64,000 nt of DNA, taken from the NCBI GenBank assembly GCA_019096065.1, contig JAGUCH010000002.1:6956501-7020500 (forward strand), written 5' to 3'. Source of the stretch: Paracyclopina nana. Its lineage: Eukaryota > Arthropoda > Copepoda > Cyclopoida > Cyclopettidae. Below the pieces are notes generated by a model. It searched no databases. It saw only the letters and a program-made list of their open reading frames with translations, and had not been told where the DNA came from. Positions 11,032 through 21,045 of the stretch are shown one piece after another (position 1 is the first letter of the stretch; each line of letters opens with the position of its first letter). Made by a program: the position numbers and the translations under genes.

Positions 11032-12332
11032 GGCAATCAAAACTGTATTTTTGCTCACTTTAACAGCAATTGTGAATGGGGACAATTATTTCATGCGTGG
11101 CCAACTTAGTTCGAGTGGCATTCTACCTTTAGTCAATGCAACATTTCCCACAACTGTCATAGAATGTGGAGCTTTGTGTTCTGCTTCAAGCCATGATTCG
11201 CAATTCCCCTGCAATGGATTCAAAAAGAAGGCAGATCAATGCCAACTTTTTCATATTTTCAATAGTACAATGCAACTGCTTTACCCAGGGGATGAAATAA
11301 TGGATCTTTATGTCCTCAAAGGGTCACAACCGAAGCAAAGTATCAATAAAAAAATACCGTCTGACCGTTCAAAATTGGACGGTGCGGGAATCAAAAGTAT
11401 GTGTTATGAATTCATGAATTTTGAGGCTTAATGGGTATCGTTGGAAAGCTTGAACCTTTGGACATCTTTTTTGTTTCCTGACAAAATGAAAAATATTATT
11501 GAGAATTCCGCTGGATAACAAAAAACCAATGATGCATCAGGTTTTTCGTGGCAATTTTCTGATTTGCATTGTGAAAATTTATTTTTCCGGGGTTATGCCG
11601 CTTTCAATTGATATTTTCTACTTTTACAAAAAAGATGGAACATGGCTCAATCTTTCCAACGATATCATTTAAAAGTCCTGTATATATTGAATATGTGACA
11701 AAAAGTTTAGATTCCCGTACCGTCCAATTTTGAACGGTCAGACTGTATAGTGTAATCAGTACCTAATGAATTTTCATATTGAAGCTTGCGGAAATATCAC
11801 TGTAACAACATTTGATGTTTTCTCCAAGAGCGATTGTGGACTGTCCATTAGCTGCAAGACAGACGATTACAGTGCGGAATGGATTTTACTGGATGATGCT
11901 AAATCGTGCAAAACGTACGATAAAAACATCTGGTTTGGTAAGAAAAAAACCACGAACCAGTCAATAGTCATGAACTTGGGATGCAAGAGAATCATCAGGG
12001 GGTTCAAAATTATCAATTACTTCGATGGATTCTATCTCAGTTCCTGGTACTATGCACACATTTGTCCACAGTTTCCATTCTCTCAAAGAGTCCTTCTTTA
12101 AAAATACAGGGGAACAAGAGAATTCATTATTAGTGGGTCAAAGGATGGAGGCGCAAGTTGGGAGGACCTTATTTGGGATGTGCTGCCAAATGACTCGACA
12201 TTTCAACCAAATTGTGCAGTACCAAGGAGGACATTTCACCTAAGCTCTCCGAAAAGCTTCGATACATTGAAGCTGGTGGCCCTTTCCTACTATTATGACG
12301 GAGCAGCACTCGAATATTTTGGTTTGATTTAG
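11032..12332 (+). CDS. Secreted PAN/apple-like plus discoidin-like protein
   Basis: The start at 11032 gives a signal peptide (M-A-I-K-T-V-F-L-L-T-L-T-A-I-V-N-G). A Cys-containing apple/PAN-like region follows (C-G-A-L-C-S... C-N-G-F-K-K-K... C-Q-L-F). The C-terminal half has M-N-L-G-C-K-R-I-I-R-G-F-K-I-I-N, then F-I-I-S-G-S-K-D-G-G-A-S-W-E-D-L and a final Y-F-G-L, the layout of discoidin/F5-8C-like sugar-binding domains. Exons proposed: 11032-11396, 11785-12046 and 12110-12332. The last intron (GTACTA...ATACAG) restores S-W-G-T-R-E-F. The 388-nt first intron is almost entirely a palindromic MITE; its donor AAAA|GTATGT lies inside the MITE end. Function is unknown, perhaps lectin-like recognition. 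The exon 1-2 junction is the weakest part. Confidence 0.68.
11357..11745. mobile_element. Palindromic MITE with Tc1/mariner-like ends (TA target)
   Basis: The left end C-C-GTCTGACCGTTC and the reverse complement of the right end CAGTCTGACCGTTC match for about 40 bp with few differences. Similarity continues inward (TATCGTTGGAAAG..TTGA and CATCTTTTTTGT occur in both arms), so nearly the whole 389 bp folds back on itself. It is flanked by TA on both sides (11355-11356 and 11746-11747), as expected for Tc1/mariner-type transposition, and the CAGT terminus fits that superfamily. No transposase is encoded. Confidence 0.8.
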
Positions 12333-12385
12333 CTTGCACTTCTGACGAATCCAAAATTATACTCGAGTAGGACATTCATCTCTTA

Positions 12386-14273
12386 TTATTTTATATCAGT
12401 CAGACTCAAGCTTTGATATGAGGCACTTAGCCGTTGCTCATCCCCCTCATTTAGCACAATGCCAGGATTAAAATAAAGTTTGTTGTAAAAATGTCGGTTC
12501 TCGTATGAGCAACTTTGCTTGAATCCCTTTTCTGACTCGTAGGTGCTGAGTAAACGAGCCACCTCGTCCAACATCTCCCTCAAGTCAAGATCGCAAGCAT
12601 TGTTCATGAACACGTAGCAGAGGCATTCAATGAGCCAAGTACCTCGGATAAGATTCCTGAAAACCATGAGTTACGTTTACAGCTAAGCTTAAGATTTCTA
12701 AATTGTTCCCCAACCTGTTTGCAACATACCCAGGAATAGTTGCCCACAAAATTACCATATCTTCCCAAGAAGGATCTTTGGCTATTGTTTGCTTAGCTCC
12801 TTGGGCCACAAATCCAACTGCATCAACTCCGCAGACTGCACTCTCCTGAGTTTCTAATCGTGGAATGCTTCCCATGTCAACTTCATCTCCTCTACAGGCT
12901 TGGAAAATGAAAAATTTGGGCTTCTTTTTCAGTCGTGGACATGCATCATTGTTGAAGCGGCGAAGAACATACTCAGCCGATACCTGGTCAAAATAAAATA
13001 GTTAGTTTCTCACTGAAGATAATTTTGTCAAGATCCGAATTCAATTAAAATAGACGAGGTTACAACTATCGCTTCGATTTTGCTGCAAACCATCAAATAA
13101 CCTAGCTAATCAAAATAAATTATGCACAAAGTATTCACCAAAACCGAAACTGTTGGCGACAAGGGGCTGTAATAATGAAGTTAAACACACGCATACATAG
13201 CAAAAGCGTGAAAACAATGCAGATTTTCAGACAAAAAAGCACCTCTTCGGCCTAATTAATATTTGACACTCAACCTTAAGAAAAAATGAAGCTGCATAAT
13301 TCACTAACTCTAACTACGCTCGAAAGTATGATGTCCGATACCTCTCTTTTGTCCGCTGCAAATATGAGGCCTCCAGAGTCGCCATGTGACAATATGACAA
13401 TTATGCACATTTCAGCCTCGGCATGCTCCTCCATTTCGGCAAATTTGTTCAGGGTTTCCATCATATCTGTATAATCTAGGTTCCTTCTGACCGTCACATT
13501 GAAATGCAATTGCTGAAACAGTATGTCCAGATTGTTGCAATCGATCCTGCTCCCTTCACGATATGGTAAGACATCATTGACAAACTTTTCGTTGTCAATT
13601 ATCAGACATTGACCACGCACTTTTTTTGTCAATTTATACACATTCTGGAATGCCATAGATAAGTTCGAGCGTTCATTAAGTAATGTTGCAATCATTGCAT
13701 TACGGGCATTGAGGGCGGGCCTCTGTAATGAGTCGCAGGCGTGACCTTAACTACCAAGGGGTCAAATTCTGACTTTGGTGGACCTTTCACGTGCCTAGGT
13801 GTGTCAGGAACTGGAACACTGTAGGTTGGCAAATTCCAAACTCGACTGAAACAAACCAAAAAATATCCTCAAATAACGCTAAAATGAATATTAGCTCGTA
13901 CTTGTTCTTGTCATCGGGCAAAGGACTTGGAAGCTCTGGTACAGGAACAGTATTGTCAAGAATGTTTGCCGCAACTTGGTTGCCGGATTCCGACAAGGCT
14001 GACACAAGGCCAGCAAAGGCTCTAGGACCGCGTTTTTGCACATCCAAGTACAATTGCCTCGTAATGGCAGCCGAATCTTGGTTGCTCTGAAATTAAGCTT
14101 AGAGTGCGAATAAAGTTTAGATTTTGGAGAAAAAGTACCTTGATTGCCTCAATCATTTTGGGCTTAAACACGGCTTTCAAAAGCAAGCGTTCTTCCAACT
14201 TTTCGTTCCATTGGGTGTGCTGGACCAAACGGGTGAGTCTAGAGGTAATTTTGTTGCGATCCTCATCCTCCAT
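12386..14273 (-). CDS. CARD-containing initiator caspase (Dronc/caspase-2/9-like)
   Basis: This is a caspase zymogen with an N-terminal CARD-like helical domain (L-V-Q-H-T-Q-W-N ... K-R-G-P-R-A-F-A-G-L-V-S-A-L). The p20 part carries G-Q-C-L-I-I-D-N-E, the catalytic histidine in S-H-G-D-S-G-G and the catalytic cysteine in Q-A-C-R-G-D. The p10 part has W-A-T-I-P-G-Y-V-A-N-R. All key residues are present. Exons read: 14139-14273, 13902-14086, 13791-13845, 13342-13722, 12715-12983 and 12386-12656, about 431 residues, all phases consistent. The third intron is ambiguous: donor GTGAAAGG gives 68 nt and GTAGTTAA gives only 32 nt, and both keep the frame. The 357-nt intron before the active-site exon is unusually long here. 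By family, it would start apoptosis through an Apaf-1-like platform. It converges on the discoidin-like gene with 53 bp between stops. Confidence 0.88.
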
Positions 14274-14935
14274 GATGAAGTTGCCTAATTGCTGACAAAT
14301 GTGACTAACGCATTAGTCTTTCTTATCTCATCGCTTTTCGCTATCAAAAACGATGCTATGCTGTTGTTTGAAAACTTGCGCAATCCCAATCCTATGTACT
14401 GGGAGAAAGGGTCGGAAAATTTCAGCCAAGTCTACACTCACGTGACGCCTCTGAAGGTTAATATCAGGGGAGACTTTTTGAAATCAGATGAGCCGTGAGC
14501 GCAAAAAAAATATCTTGACTTTTTTTCCGGTGATCGCAATTCAAATTCGTTTACAACTTTCCTCCAATTTCAAAATATCGGTGTTGCGGCTTACATTTCT
14601 GTTACGGTTTCCGAGTCGCCCAACAGTTTAAAGCAGTCTACAAAGAGTAAAGTATGAAATGCTCTGCGAATTATCATTCAAAAGTGAGCATTTGAAAACT
14701 CTCATTTCATGCTCTTCCAATTAATTGTCCTCAAGAAAATACCCGGAGATGCTTTATAGCATATTTTTTTCCAAATATTCAAAACACCCTAGAAAACAGC
14801 ATTAGCTCGTAGCACTTGCTACTTTACTTTACATTGCTGTAGCAGCTGAGCTAGCTCTGAATAGCGAAAACAACAAATCTTCGCGCCGGCGAACAGAACC
14901 TCGTTAGAAAATTGATCGGAATCACCAGCAGCAAA

Positions 14936-17452
14936 ATGGAAGACAGCATATTTCTTACGCCTCAATTAAGAGCTGGGCCTTCTTCCCGCCTCTTGAAACG
15001 TCGATCTCAAATGAATCCGCCGAAACTAGAGCCGTCCAAAGACATCACCAAAAATTTGAACGAAGTCACGCAATTCGGACTGGATCAAACAAGATATCAA
15101 GTAGGTCCCTTTTTGTAGAATTTAATGGTCGTCTGATAACCTTCTTTCTGCTAGGACCTTCCTAATGTCACTGCGAATATCACAAAGTTCCCTTTGAGCG
15201 AAACCATGTTCTCGAATGCGAACGTTTCATTTTCTCAGCAAGGCATAATTACACCTGAAGGCGAGCTCATTGATGGCTTTTTAGCCTCAGTCTGTAATGA
15301 CACTGGTGGTCTCGAGACATTGGACCAAATTGCAGAACTGGAAGAAATTCTGAGCCTCTCCATAATGAGCAAAGTGAAGCAGAACAAACATCTGAATGAA
15401 ACGTCGTCTCTCAAAGTTGAGAGAGACACTTGGCGCCTCATTGGTAGGCTGTATCATGATGAAATCATGCAAGAGGCTCAAAATTGTACGATTGAGCCGT
15501 TTTCCTCGATGGCCTCCGAGAAGGAGATAATTGAGCATGCTTTCATGACTGACAAGCAGCTCAGGCGCGCTCAAGTCATCGTTGACTGGCTTGAGTACAA
15601 CTCGAGGAAAGTTTTGGAGGCTATGCCCATCAATGTGCCGCCTGAGTCCACTACAGGTTGGGAAAACACTCTGGCTGTTTTGCTGGGGAAAATCAATGAT
15701 CGTTCTGCCTCTGGATTGGTGACCAACTTAGACCCTGACGCTCCTGGGAGGCAGAAGAAACCGTTGCATGATCTTGATAACAGGGATGAGAATGAGTTTG
15801 CCTGGCTGCTGTTTGCATATGTCAGATCGGGCATGCAAGACGTCGCTCAAGACATGTGTGAGCAAAGTGGATTTCCATGGCGCTCTGTGACATTAAATGG
15901 CTGGAAGCTTTTCCATGATCCCAACATGGCGACCAATGTTGGTTCTGGTACCACGGAGATTTTGCCCACTGAAGGCAATCCCAACAGAGATTTGTGGAAA
16001 CGAGTTGCTCTAAGGATGACCCAAGACGACAACCTCAATCGATATATCAGAGCAGCATATTCTGCACTTTGCGGAAATATTGGCGTGCTCAAATCAGTGA
16101 GTAAAACCTTGGAGGATCGCCTGTGGGCGTACATGAAATGCCTGGTTGATGTCAATGTCGAGCTCCGTATACGTGAAGCATTGCCACGCAGCTTGTGCGA
16201 CTTGCCCTCTTTCTACTGGGAAAACAAGAAAACTATCTCAGAAGTGTTTGATGTCCTTGACTCAACCAACTCGAGTGATGACGATTTCAAAATATACCAT
16301 AGGGTTCAAAAGCTTCTTATTCTGAACGAGACCCAGGCCGTGCTTGAAACAATTGATGACTGGGCTCAATCCGCTACCTTGGAGGACAATCAGACTCTTA
16401 GATTTTTGGCACACCTTGTCATCATTCTCAAAAGGCTTGAGCCAAACGTCAAAAGTGGACTGTCGGGGCAGAACTGCATTCTCCGTTACTGTGAATATTT
16501 AATGGAAACTCATCATATCCAACAGGTTGCGTGGTACGTTTCTCAACTCTGTGAAACTGACCAGATTGATCTCTACGCAAGATTCCTGGAGACTCTCAAC
16601 CACGAAGCGGACAAGCGGTTGGCTTTGACTTTGGCTGTTGAAAATTCACTACCAGTTCACCAGATCATAAGCCAGGTTGTCAAACATGTTCACAGCCTAG
16701 AAGCAGCAGGTGATGAAGAGATGAGCCTGATTGTGAAAAAAATTGAATGCATTGATTGGCTTCTCTACGACCCTAAGCAAATGGACGAAGCTATGGAGAG
16801 GGCCAACTCACTTGTGCGAAAGCTCAAGGCCACTGGACACGAAGAGGCTGCCAAGGCTGCTTTTGACAAGCTTCCTGAGAATGCCACTGAGACGGTAATG
16901 AAGTACTGCCTTGATGACGATGGCGTTGACCAAATAACCACTAAGCAAAGGTTGGTGATAAGAGAGTGTTTGTGCTGGTCAGCCTACTTTTCTGCCAAAG
17001 CCACTTTTGACCGGTGGTTCCAGCATTACAATAAAGAAAAGCCCCAGATGCCAACCTCCAATCATAGCCAGCATTTAACCAAGCAAGTGACGCAGGAGAA
17101 GCAAACTATGCAGTACAATATCAGGCTGGAACAATGGAAGGCAACACAAGAATCATTGGCAAAAGAAGCTTCTGATAAGCTGATGGCCGTCGTCACCTTT
17201 TCTGATGGGTGGATGGCAGAGCCTGAGGACGATCCAGAGTTGAGCTACTTGAGGAAACTCTGTATTCCAGAGCTGATTCTGTTGCTTCACACAGTTCTCC
17301 ATGCTACTCAGAACTACCAGAAAGCTATGCAGCTGGCTGATGTTGTTGCCTCAGAGGTTCATGGGTTGTACGCCTGCTTCCACAAGGAAAATATGCGAAT
17401 TTTTCTCAGCAAAATTAAGCAATCTGCAGTTGCACAGTTGGAGCCTCAATAA
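14936..17452 (+). CDS. NUP107: Nuclear pore protein Nup107
   Basis: Nup107 is a helical scaffold nucleoporin of the Y-complex (Nup84/Nup100 family). Exon 1 (14936-15100) has a basic, Ser/Pro-rich N-terminus, then a 54-nt intron (GTAGGT...CTGCTAG), and exon 2 (15155-17452) carries the alpha-helical repeat body, about 820 residues in total. Family-like landmarks are W-L-E-Y-N, F-A-W-L-L-F-A-Y-V-R-S-G and L-W-A-Y-M-K-C-L-V-D. The stop codon lies inside AATAAA (CCTCAATAAAG), so the polyadenylation signal overlaps the end of the coding region. The BEL/Pao element begins only 67 bp after the stop, immediately beyond the expected cleavage site. Confidence 0.88.
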
Positions 17453-17519
17453 AGAAAGAATTCAATTATTTCATATTTCGCGCTCTTTTACAGAACCTTA
17501 GAGTTTCCAGGCATGATAG

Positions 17520-17721
17520 TGTTTGAATTTTCCCGCTCCCTCCCCCATATATCAAACTTGTCAGCTGACGCTCAATAAAAGATCAGTTACATTCCACCTT
17601 TCCATCCAACAAGTTGTTCATCACGAGATTTATTCTTCGGTTACAAACTTATAAGTATTACTTCGTAAAGTCATCGGCAATTTTCTCCAAGGACTAGTAT
17701 CCGGGTAGCAAATTGCTTACA
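17520..17721 (+). repeat. 5' LTR of the BEL/Pao element
   Basis: It starts TGTTTGAATTTTCCC and ends AAATTGCTTACA. It contains CAATAAAAG (near 17572), a candidate polyadenylation signal. No difference from the 3' LTR was found by eye. Confidence 0.93.
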
Positions 17722-17739
17722 TGGCGCCCAACGGATTGC
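17722..17739 (+). promoter_or_regulatory. Primer-binding site
   Basis: TGGCGCCCAACGG begins directly after the 5' LTR, the position and TGG start expected for a tRNA 3'-end primer site. The priming tRNA was not assigned. Confidence 0.7.
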
Positions 17740-17814
17740 AGGCAAGAACAAAACTTTCTGTAACCTTGGGTGTAAGAATACGCCTTGAAAGGCAGTAGCT
17801 CTTTGGGCTTGAAT

Positions 17815-18188
17815 CACGGCCTTCTATAAACGTTCCCGTGGCTCAAGTCAACAGTGTCTGGTTAACACCTGGCTTCGACGGCCCTCAAACGAGTGAATTC
17901 CCTCGGCTTTCGTCAGTTCCCGAGGCTTCGGATCTCCGCAAGCGCCGGCTTCCCACGTGCATCAGCACTATTTCCAGCAACCTCATACGGCTTTCTATAA
18001 ACGTTCCCGTGTAAGGAAGCAAAAACCACGTGCAACTGAGTCAGAAGACCTTCAGACAAGTGAAATCCCACGGCTTTCTAACGTTCCCGTGGCATCAGAC
18101 CTTGCCTTTCGTCAACGAAACTCAGATTCCACCTGGCATATGACCTTCGGACGAGCAATAATCCTCGGCTTTCGAAACGTTCCCGTGG
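17815..18188 (+). repeat. Five hairpin repeats in the retrotransposon leader
   Basis: Five related units lie at about 17815-17841, 17901-17925, 17985-18012, 18068-18092 and 18163-18188. Each has a 4-6 bp stem around a CTTTC...GTTC loop. Stem pairs vary together: CCTCGG/CCGAGG, CCACGG/CCGTGG, ATACGG/CCGTGT, CACGG/CCGTG. Units 2, 4 and 5 are preceded by a shared 'c(a/t)..ac(a/g)ag' segment. Covariation suggests that the RNA structure matters, for example in packaging, dimerisation or translation. Confidence 0.7.
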
Positions 18189-18528
18189 AATAGAGCTCTG
18201 AATTCGTCATTCTTCTTCACCTGACTTAACAGTCAATTTTCACTTTTCCAGTTCAAAAGAACTAATTCCGTTTCTATTTCCAGGTCCAACAGGACCAGTG
18301 AACCCCACCCAGACGTTCCTGCGGCCAAACAGACCCAAAAGGACGTCGACCTCTTTCACCTATTCTATTCCGGAGCGACTCAGAAGCCAATCCGGACTCA
18401 AATTCTTCTTACACCCAGTTAACACTGTCGCTGTTTAAGAACAATAAAGGACCAAATTGCTTGCATAAACTGCTTACTTATCAATAAAAGGTTTAGTTCT
18501 TGAATAGCAAACTCCCTTAATTACTAAC

Positions 18529-21045
18529 ATGGCTAGCGCAATGAACACGAGTTCACCCAATCAGTCTGACGAGGAAAGTCCTCAGAGACATTGGAAGCTT
18601 GTCTACAAGGAACTTGAGACCGAAATGCAAACTATTCAGGCTCAATATGATGCTTGGTACCAAGTCATGCCTGATGTCATGAAAAAGGACATCAAACCGT
18701 ATATGAGACAGCTCAAAAAACTTAGGCCAATAATCGCACACCTCGATAAGGAAGTCGAAGCATTTGAGGATGACACTGACTTCATTGATGGTGAGGATGG
18801 CGAGGCCAGAGACGAAGCTCTCATTGTCTTACGTGAAAAAATGGAAATGATCCTCATAAGGAAGCGAGGCTGGTTTGCGCGATTCCGCAGATACTTGGCT
18901 GAATTCGAGAAGGAAAATCCTGACGCATCGAAAATTTCAGCCAATGAGTCCTCGTATGTCATTCCTTTCCCAGAGGACTTGAATATATCAAAAATCTCGA
19001 AAGCGAGCGTGAATACACGCAATAACTTACTCGAAAAGCGAGAAATCCTACGCTCTGACGAGCGAGGCGATAGAGACATTGAAACCTCCAAACAAAGCGA
19101 GCCTGACTGGGACATTCCAGAAAATAAAGTTGCTAGAGATCTCTACTTGTCAGTGAGGTCATTAATTGACAACCTGAAAGTCATGATCGCGACTTTTGAA
19201 AAGGATCCAAATCCGGACTTGAACCCGTCACGCCAAAAAATGATTGACGAAGCGGATGCTTCGATAGCAATCAAAGCCCAAGCTGCCAAAGAAGCTTTCA
19301 GAAAAGCCAAAAACCTGGACAGCAGGCAAATTGGCAGCTATATAGGCCATGTGACAAGAGCTCGCAGTGAAGCTCAGGCCGTAATAAAGGCTTATAAGCC
19401 TCCAATTCCAGTCACAGATGACACCCCGGACCGCTCACAAATGAAGTCCTTTGAACGTGAAGCTTTCAAAGAGCTGAACGAAAGTATCGCAGCTCAAAAT
19501 GCCAAAAAAGAAGCTGAGTTAAAGACTCAAAAAGAGGAACAAGTACCGAAAATTAACTTGATTCCCCCGCCAATGTCCGAAATAAAGGCACCTCCCCCAC
19601 CTCCAAACTTGATGCTAGACAGCACTCACATCCCGAGGATAGACGAAAATGCCTTGAATCCGGATGAAAATGAAAATGAAAATGAAAACAATGGCAATGC
19701 GAACGAAGTCCGAGAGGACAATAACTCGCAAAGAAGCCACTATGACAATTCCAGAGGCAGAGGCCGTGGAAGAGGACGAGGAAGAAGTTCTAGACATAGA
19801 AACAGATCCCCCTCTCAATCATCATACCATTCCGAAGAAGTTGAAGAGGAATATGTGCAAGTTCGAACAGAAAAGCACTTCAACTCTAACAAGTTAGAGA
19901 CTGAAACGGTCTCGAGCTGGTCAGACCTCTACAAAAGGGCTTTCAAATTGAGCCAAATATTCAATGAAAAGAAGGAAAAATTACCTAAGGAGTCTGACAT
20001 CCCCAAACTAAAGTTCAAAGGAGACATGGGCGAATATCCAGACTTCAAGGAAAGGTTCTTCTTGAAAGTCATCAAAAATGTGACTATTTCCCCATCAAAT
20101 AAACTGATGATCCTAACGGACTGCCTGGAAGGCGAGGCTTTGACTGAAGTCAAGGACTGCAAGCCTTGGAATCTGAAAAATCTAGCGATAGCTCTTGAAA
20201 GACTTGACGCTTTATTCGCTGATCAAAAAGGCAGAAAGGGCTTTCTACAAACAAAGCTATCAAACCTGTCCCCCTTTGACCACTCGAAACGGGAGCTTCT
20301 ACTTGAGTACAAGGATGTCATCTTTGACCTCAGGAAGCATTACAGGGAAGAAAGCTTAAAAAAGCATTGCAATCCGGAGATGGCAATCGAATCCATCTTC
20401 TTTGCGATACACTGGAAAGAAAGTTCAAAATCCATGTATGAGACTTACATCGAGTCCAAAGGTCTTGAAAAAGGCTTGGAATCGATCCTCCAGTTCATGG
20501 AATGGCACCTGAGCCTCAACAGGCTAAATGCCTACGAAAAGTCTCTGAAAACAGAAAAAGAAAAAGTGACTTCCAAAAAGGCAGCTAAAGCTGACCCGGT
20601 CTTATTGACCAATGATGCCAGTGACTCGTCCTGCTCCGATTATTCCACGGATTTCGAAGAAGAAGAGGAGACTTGTCTGGCCACAGCAACTCGGGATGAA
20701 TCCCTCAATGACTGTCCAATCTGCAATAAAAACAGTCACAAATTATATCAATGCAGAACCTTTTTCAGAATGTCTGCCAAAGACAAGTATGCAAAGTGCA
20801 TCGAAAAAGGTGTATGCATGCGCTGCCTGGACTCAAAACACAGGCGTGTCTCTTGCAAGGCCAAAAAGTGCAAATGCGGCAACCCGCATCACAGTATTAT
20901 GCACCGCGCCTTCGACAAAAAGAAAGATGCAAAGTCTACTCAAGACTTAAACAAAAAACTTGAGAAAATCGAGTCAACGCTCAATACTGTGCTGGAAAAG
21001 GCTAGTTTTTTAGAAGCAAGCCCCCAGTCAGAGACTCAAACGTAG
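18529..21045 (+). CDS. gag: BEL/Pao Gag polyprotein
   Basis: The 838-residue ORF starts at the ATG after an 800-bp leader. The first third is charged and helical. A proline-rich stretch (P-P-P-M-S ... P-P-P-P-P-N) is followed by an acidic E-N-E-N-E-N run and an arginine-glycine patch (R-G-R-G-R-G-R-G-R), probably RNA-binding. A capsid-like region follows (P-K-L-K-F-K-G-D-M-G-E-Y-P-D-F), typical of Pao Gag. The C-terminus has Cys/His knuckles of BEL/Pao type (C-P-I-C-x-K-x-S-H ... C-x-R-C-L-x-S-K-H ... C-K-C-G-x-P-H-H). It ends at a TAG 5 bp before the pol ATG, in a different frame from pol. It appears intact. Confidence 0.92.
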   Translation: MASAMNTSSPNQSDEESPQRHWKLVYKELETEMQTIQAQYDAWYQVMPDVMKKDIKPYMRQLKKLRPIIAHLDKEVEAFEDDTDFIDGEDGEARDEALIVLREKMEMILIRKRGWFARFRRYLAEFEKENPDASKISANESSYVIPFPEDLNISKISKASVNTRNNLLEKREILRSDERGDRDIETSKQSEPDWDIPENKVARDLYLSVRSLIDNLKVMIATFEKDPNPDLNPSRQKMIDEADASIAIKAQAAKEAFRKAKNLDSRQIGSYIGHVTRARSEAQAVIKAYKPPIPVTDDTPDRSQMKSFEREAFKELNESIAAQNAKKEAELKTQKEEQVPKINLIPPPMSEIKAPPPPPNLMLDSTHIPRIDENALNPDENENENENNGNANEVREDNNSQRSHYDNSRGRGRGRGRGRSSRHRNRSPSQSSYHSEEVEEEYVQVRTEKHFNSNKLETETVSSWSDLYKRAFKLSQIFNEKKEKLPKESDIPKLKFKGDMGEYPDFKERFFLKVIKNVTISPSNKLMILTDCLEGEALTEVKDCKPWNLKNLAIALERLDALFADQKGRKGFLQTKLSNLSPFDHSKRELLLEYKDVIFDLRKHYREESLKKHCNPEMAIESIFFAIHWKESSKSMYETYIESKGLEKGLESILQFMEWHLSLNRLNAYEKSLKTEKEKVTSKKAAKADPVLLTNDASDSSCSDYSTDFEEEEETCLATATRDESLNDCPICNKNSHKLYQCRTFFRMSAKDKYAKCIEKGVCMRCLDSKHRRVSCKAKKCKCGNPHHSIMHRAFDKKKDAKSTQDLNKKLEKIESTLNTVLEKASFLEASPQSETQT
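21006..21012 (+). promoter_or_regulatory. -1 ribosomal frameshift heptamer TTTTTTA
   Basis: In the gag frame the codons read AGT TTT TTA GAA, so T-TTT-TTA sits in the correct register for -1 slippage, the same heptamer as used by lentiviruses. The -1 frame is the pol frame. It has a TAG at 21003-21005 directly upstream and is open from 21006 through pol. The site is 31 bp before the gag stop. A stimulatory downstream structure was not resolved. Confidence 0.75.

Noticed and set aside
14289-14498. ORF between the caspase and NUP107 with a hydrophobic start
   Set aside because: It begins with TTG, has no upstream ATG with a clear signal peptide and no splice partner. It is probably chance in the divergent promoter region.
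17957-18193. ORF in the retrotransposon leader
   Set aside because: It overlaps the hairpin repeats, whose variation is explained by RNA pairing rather than by codons.
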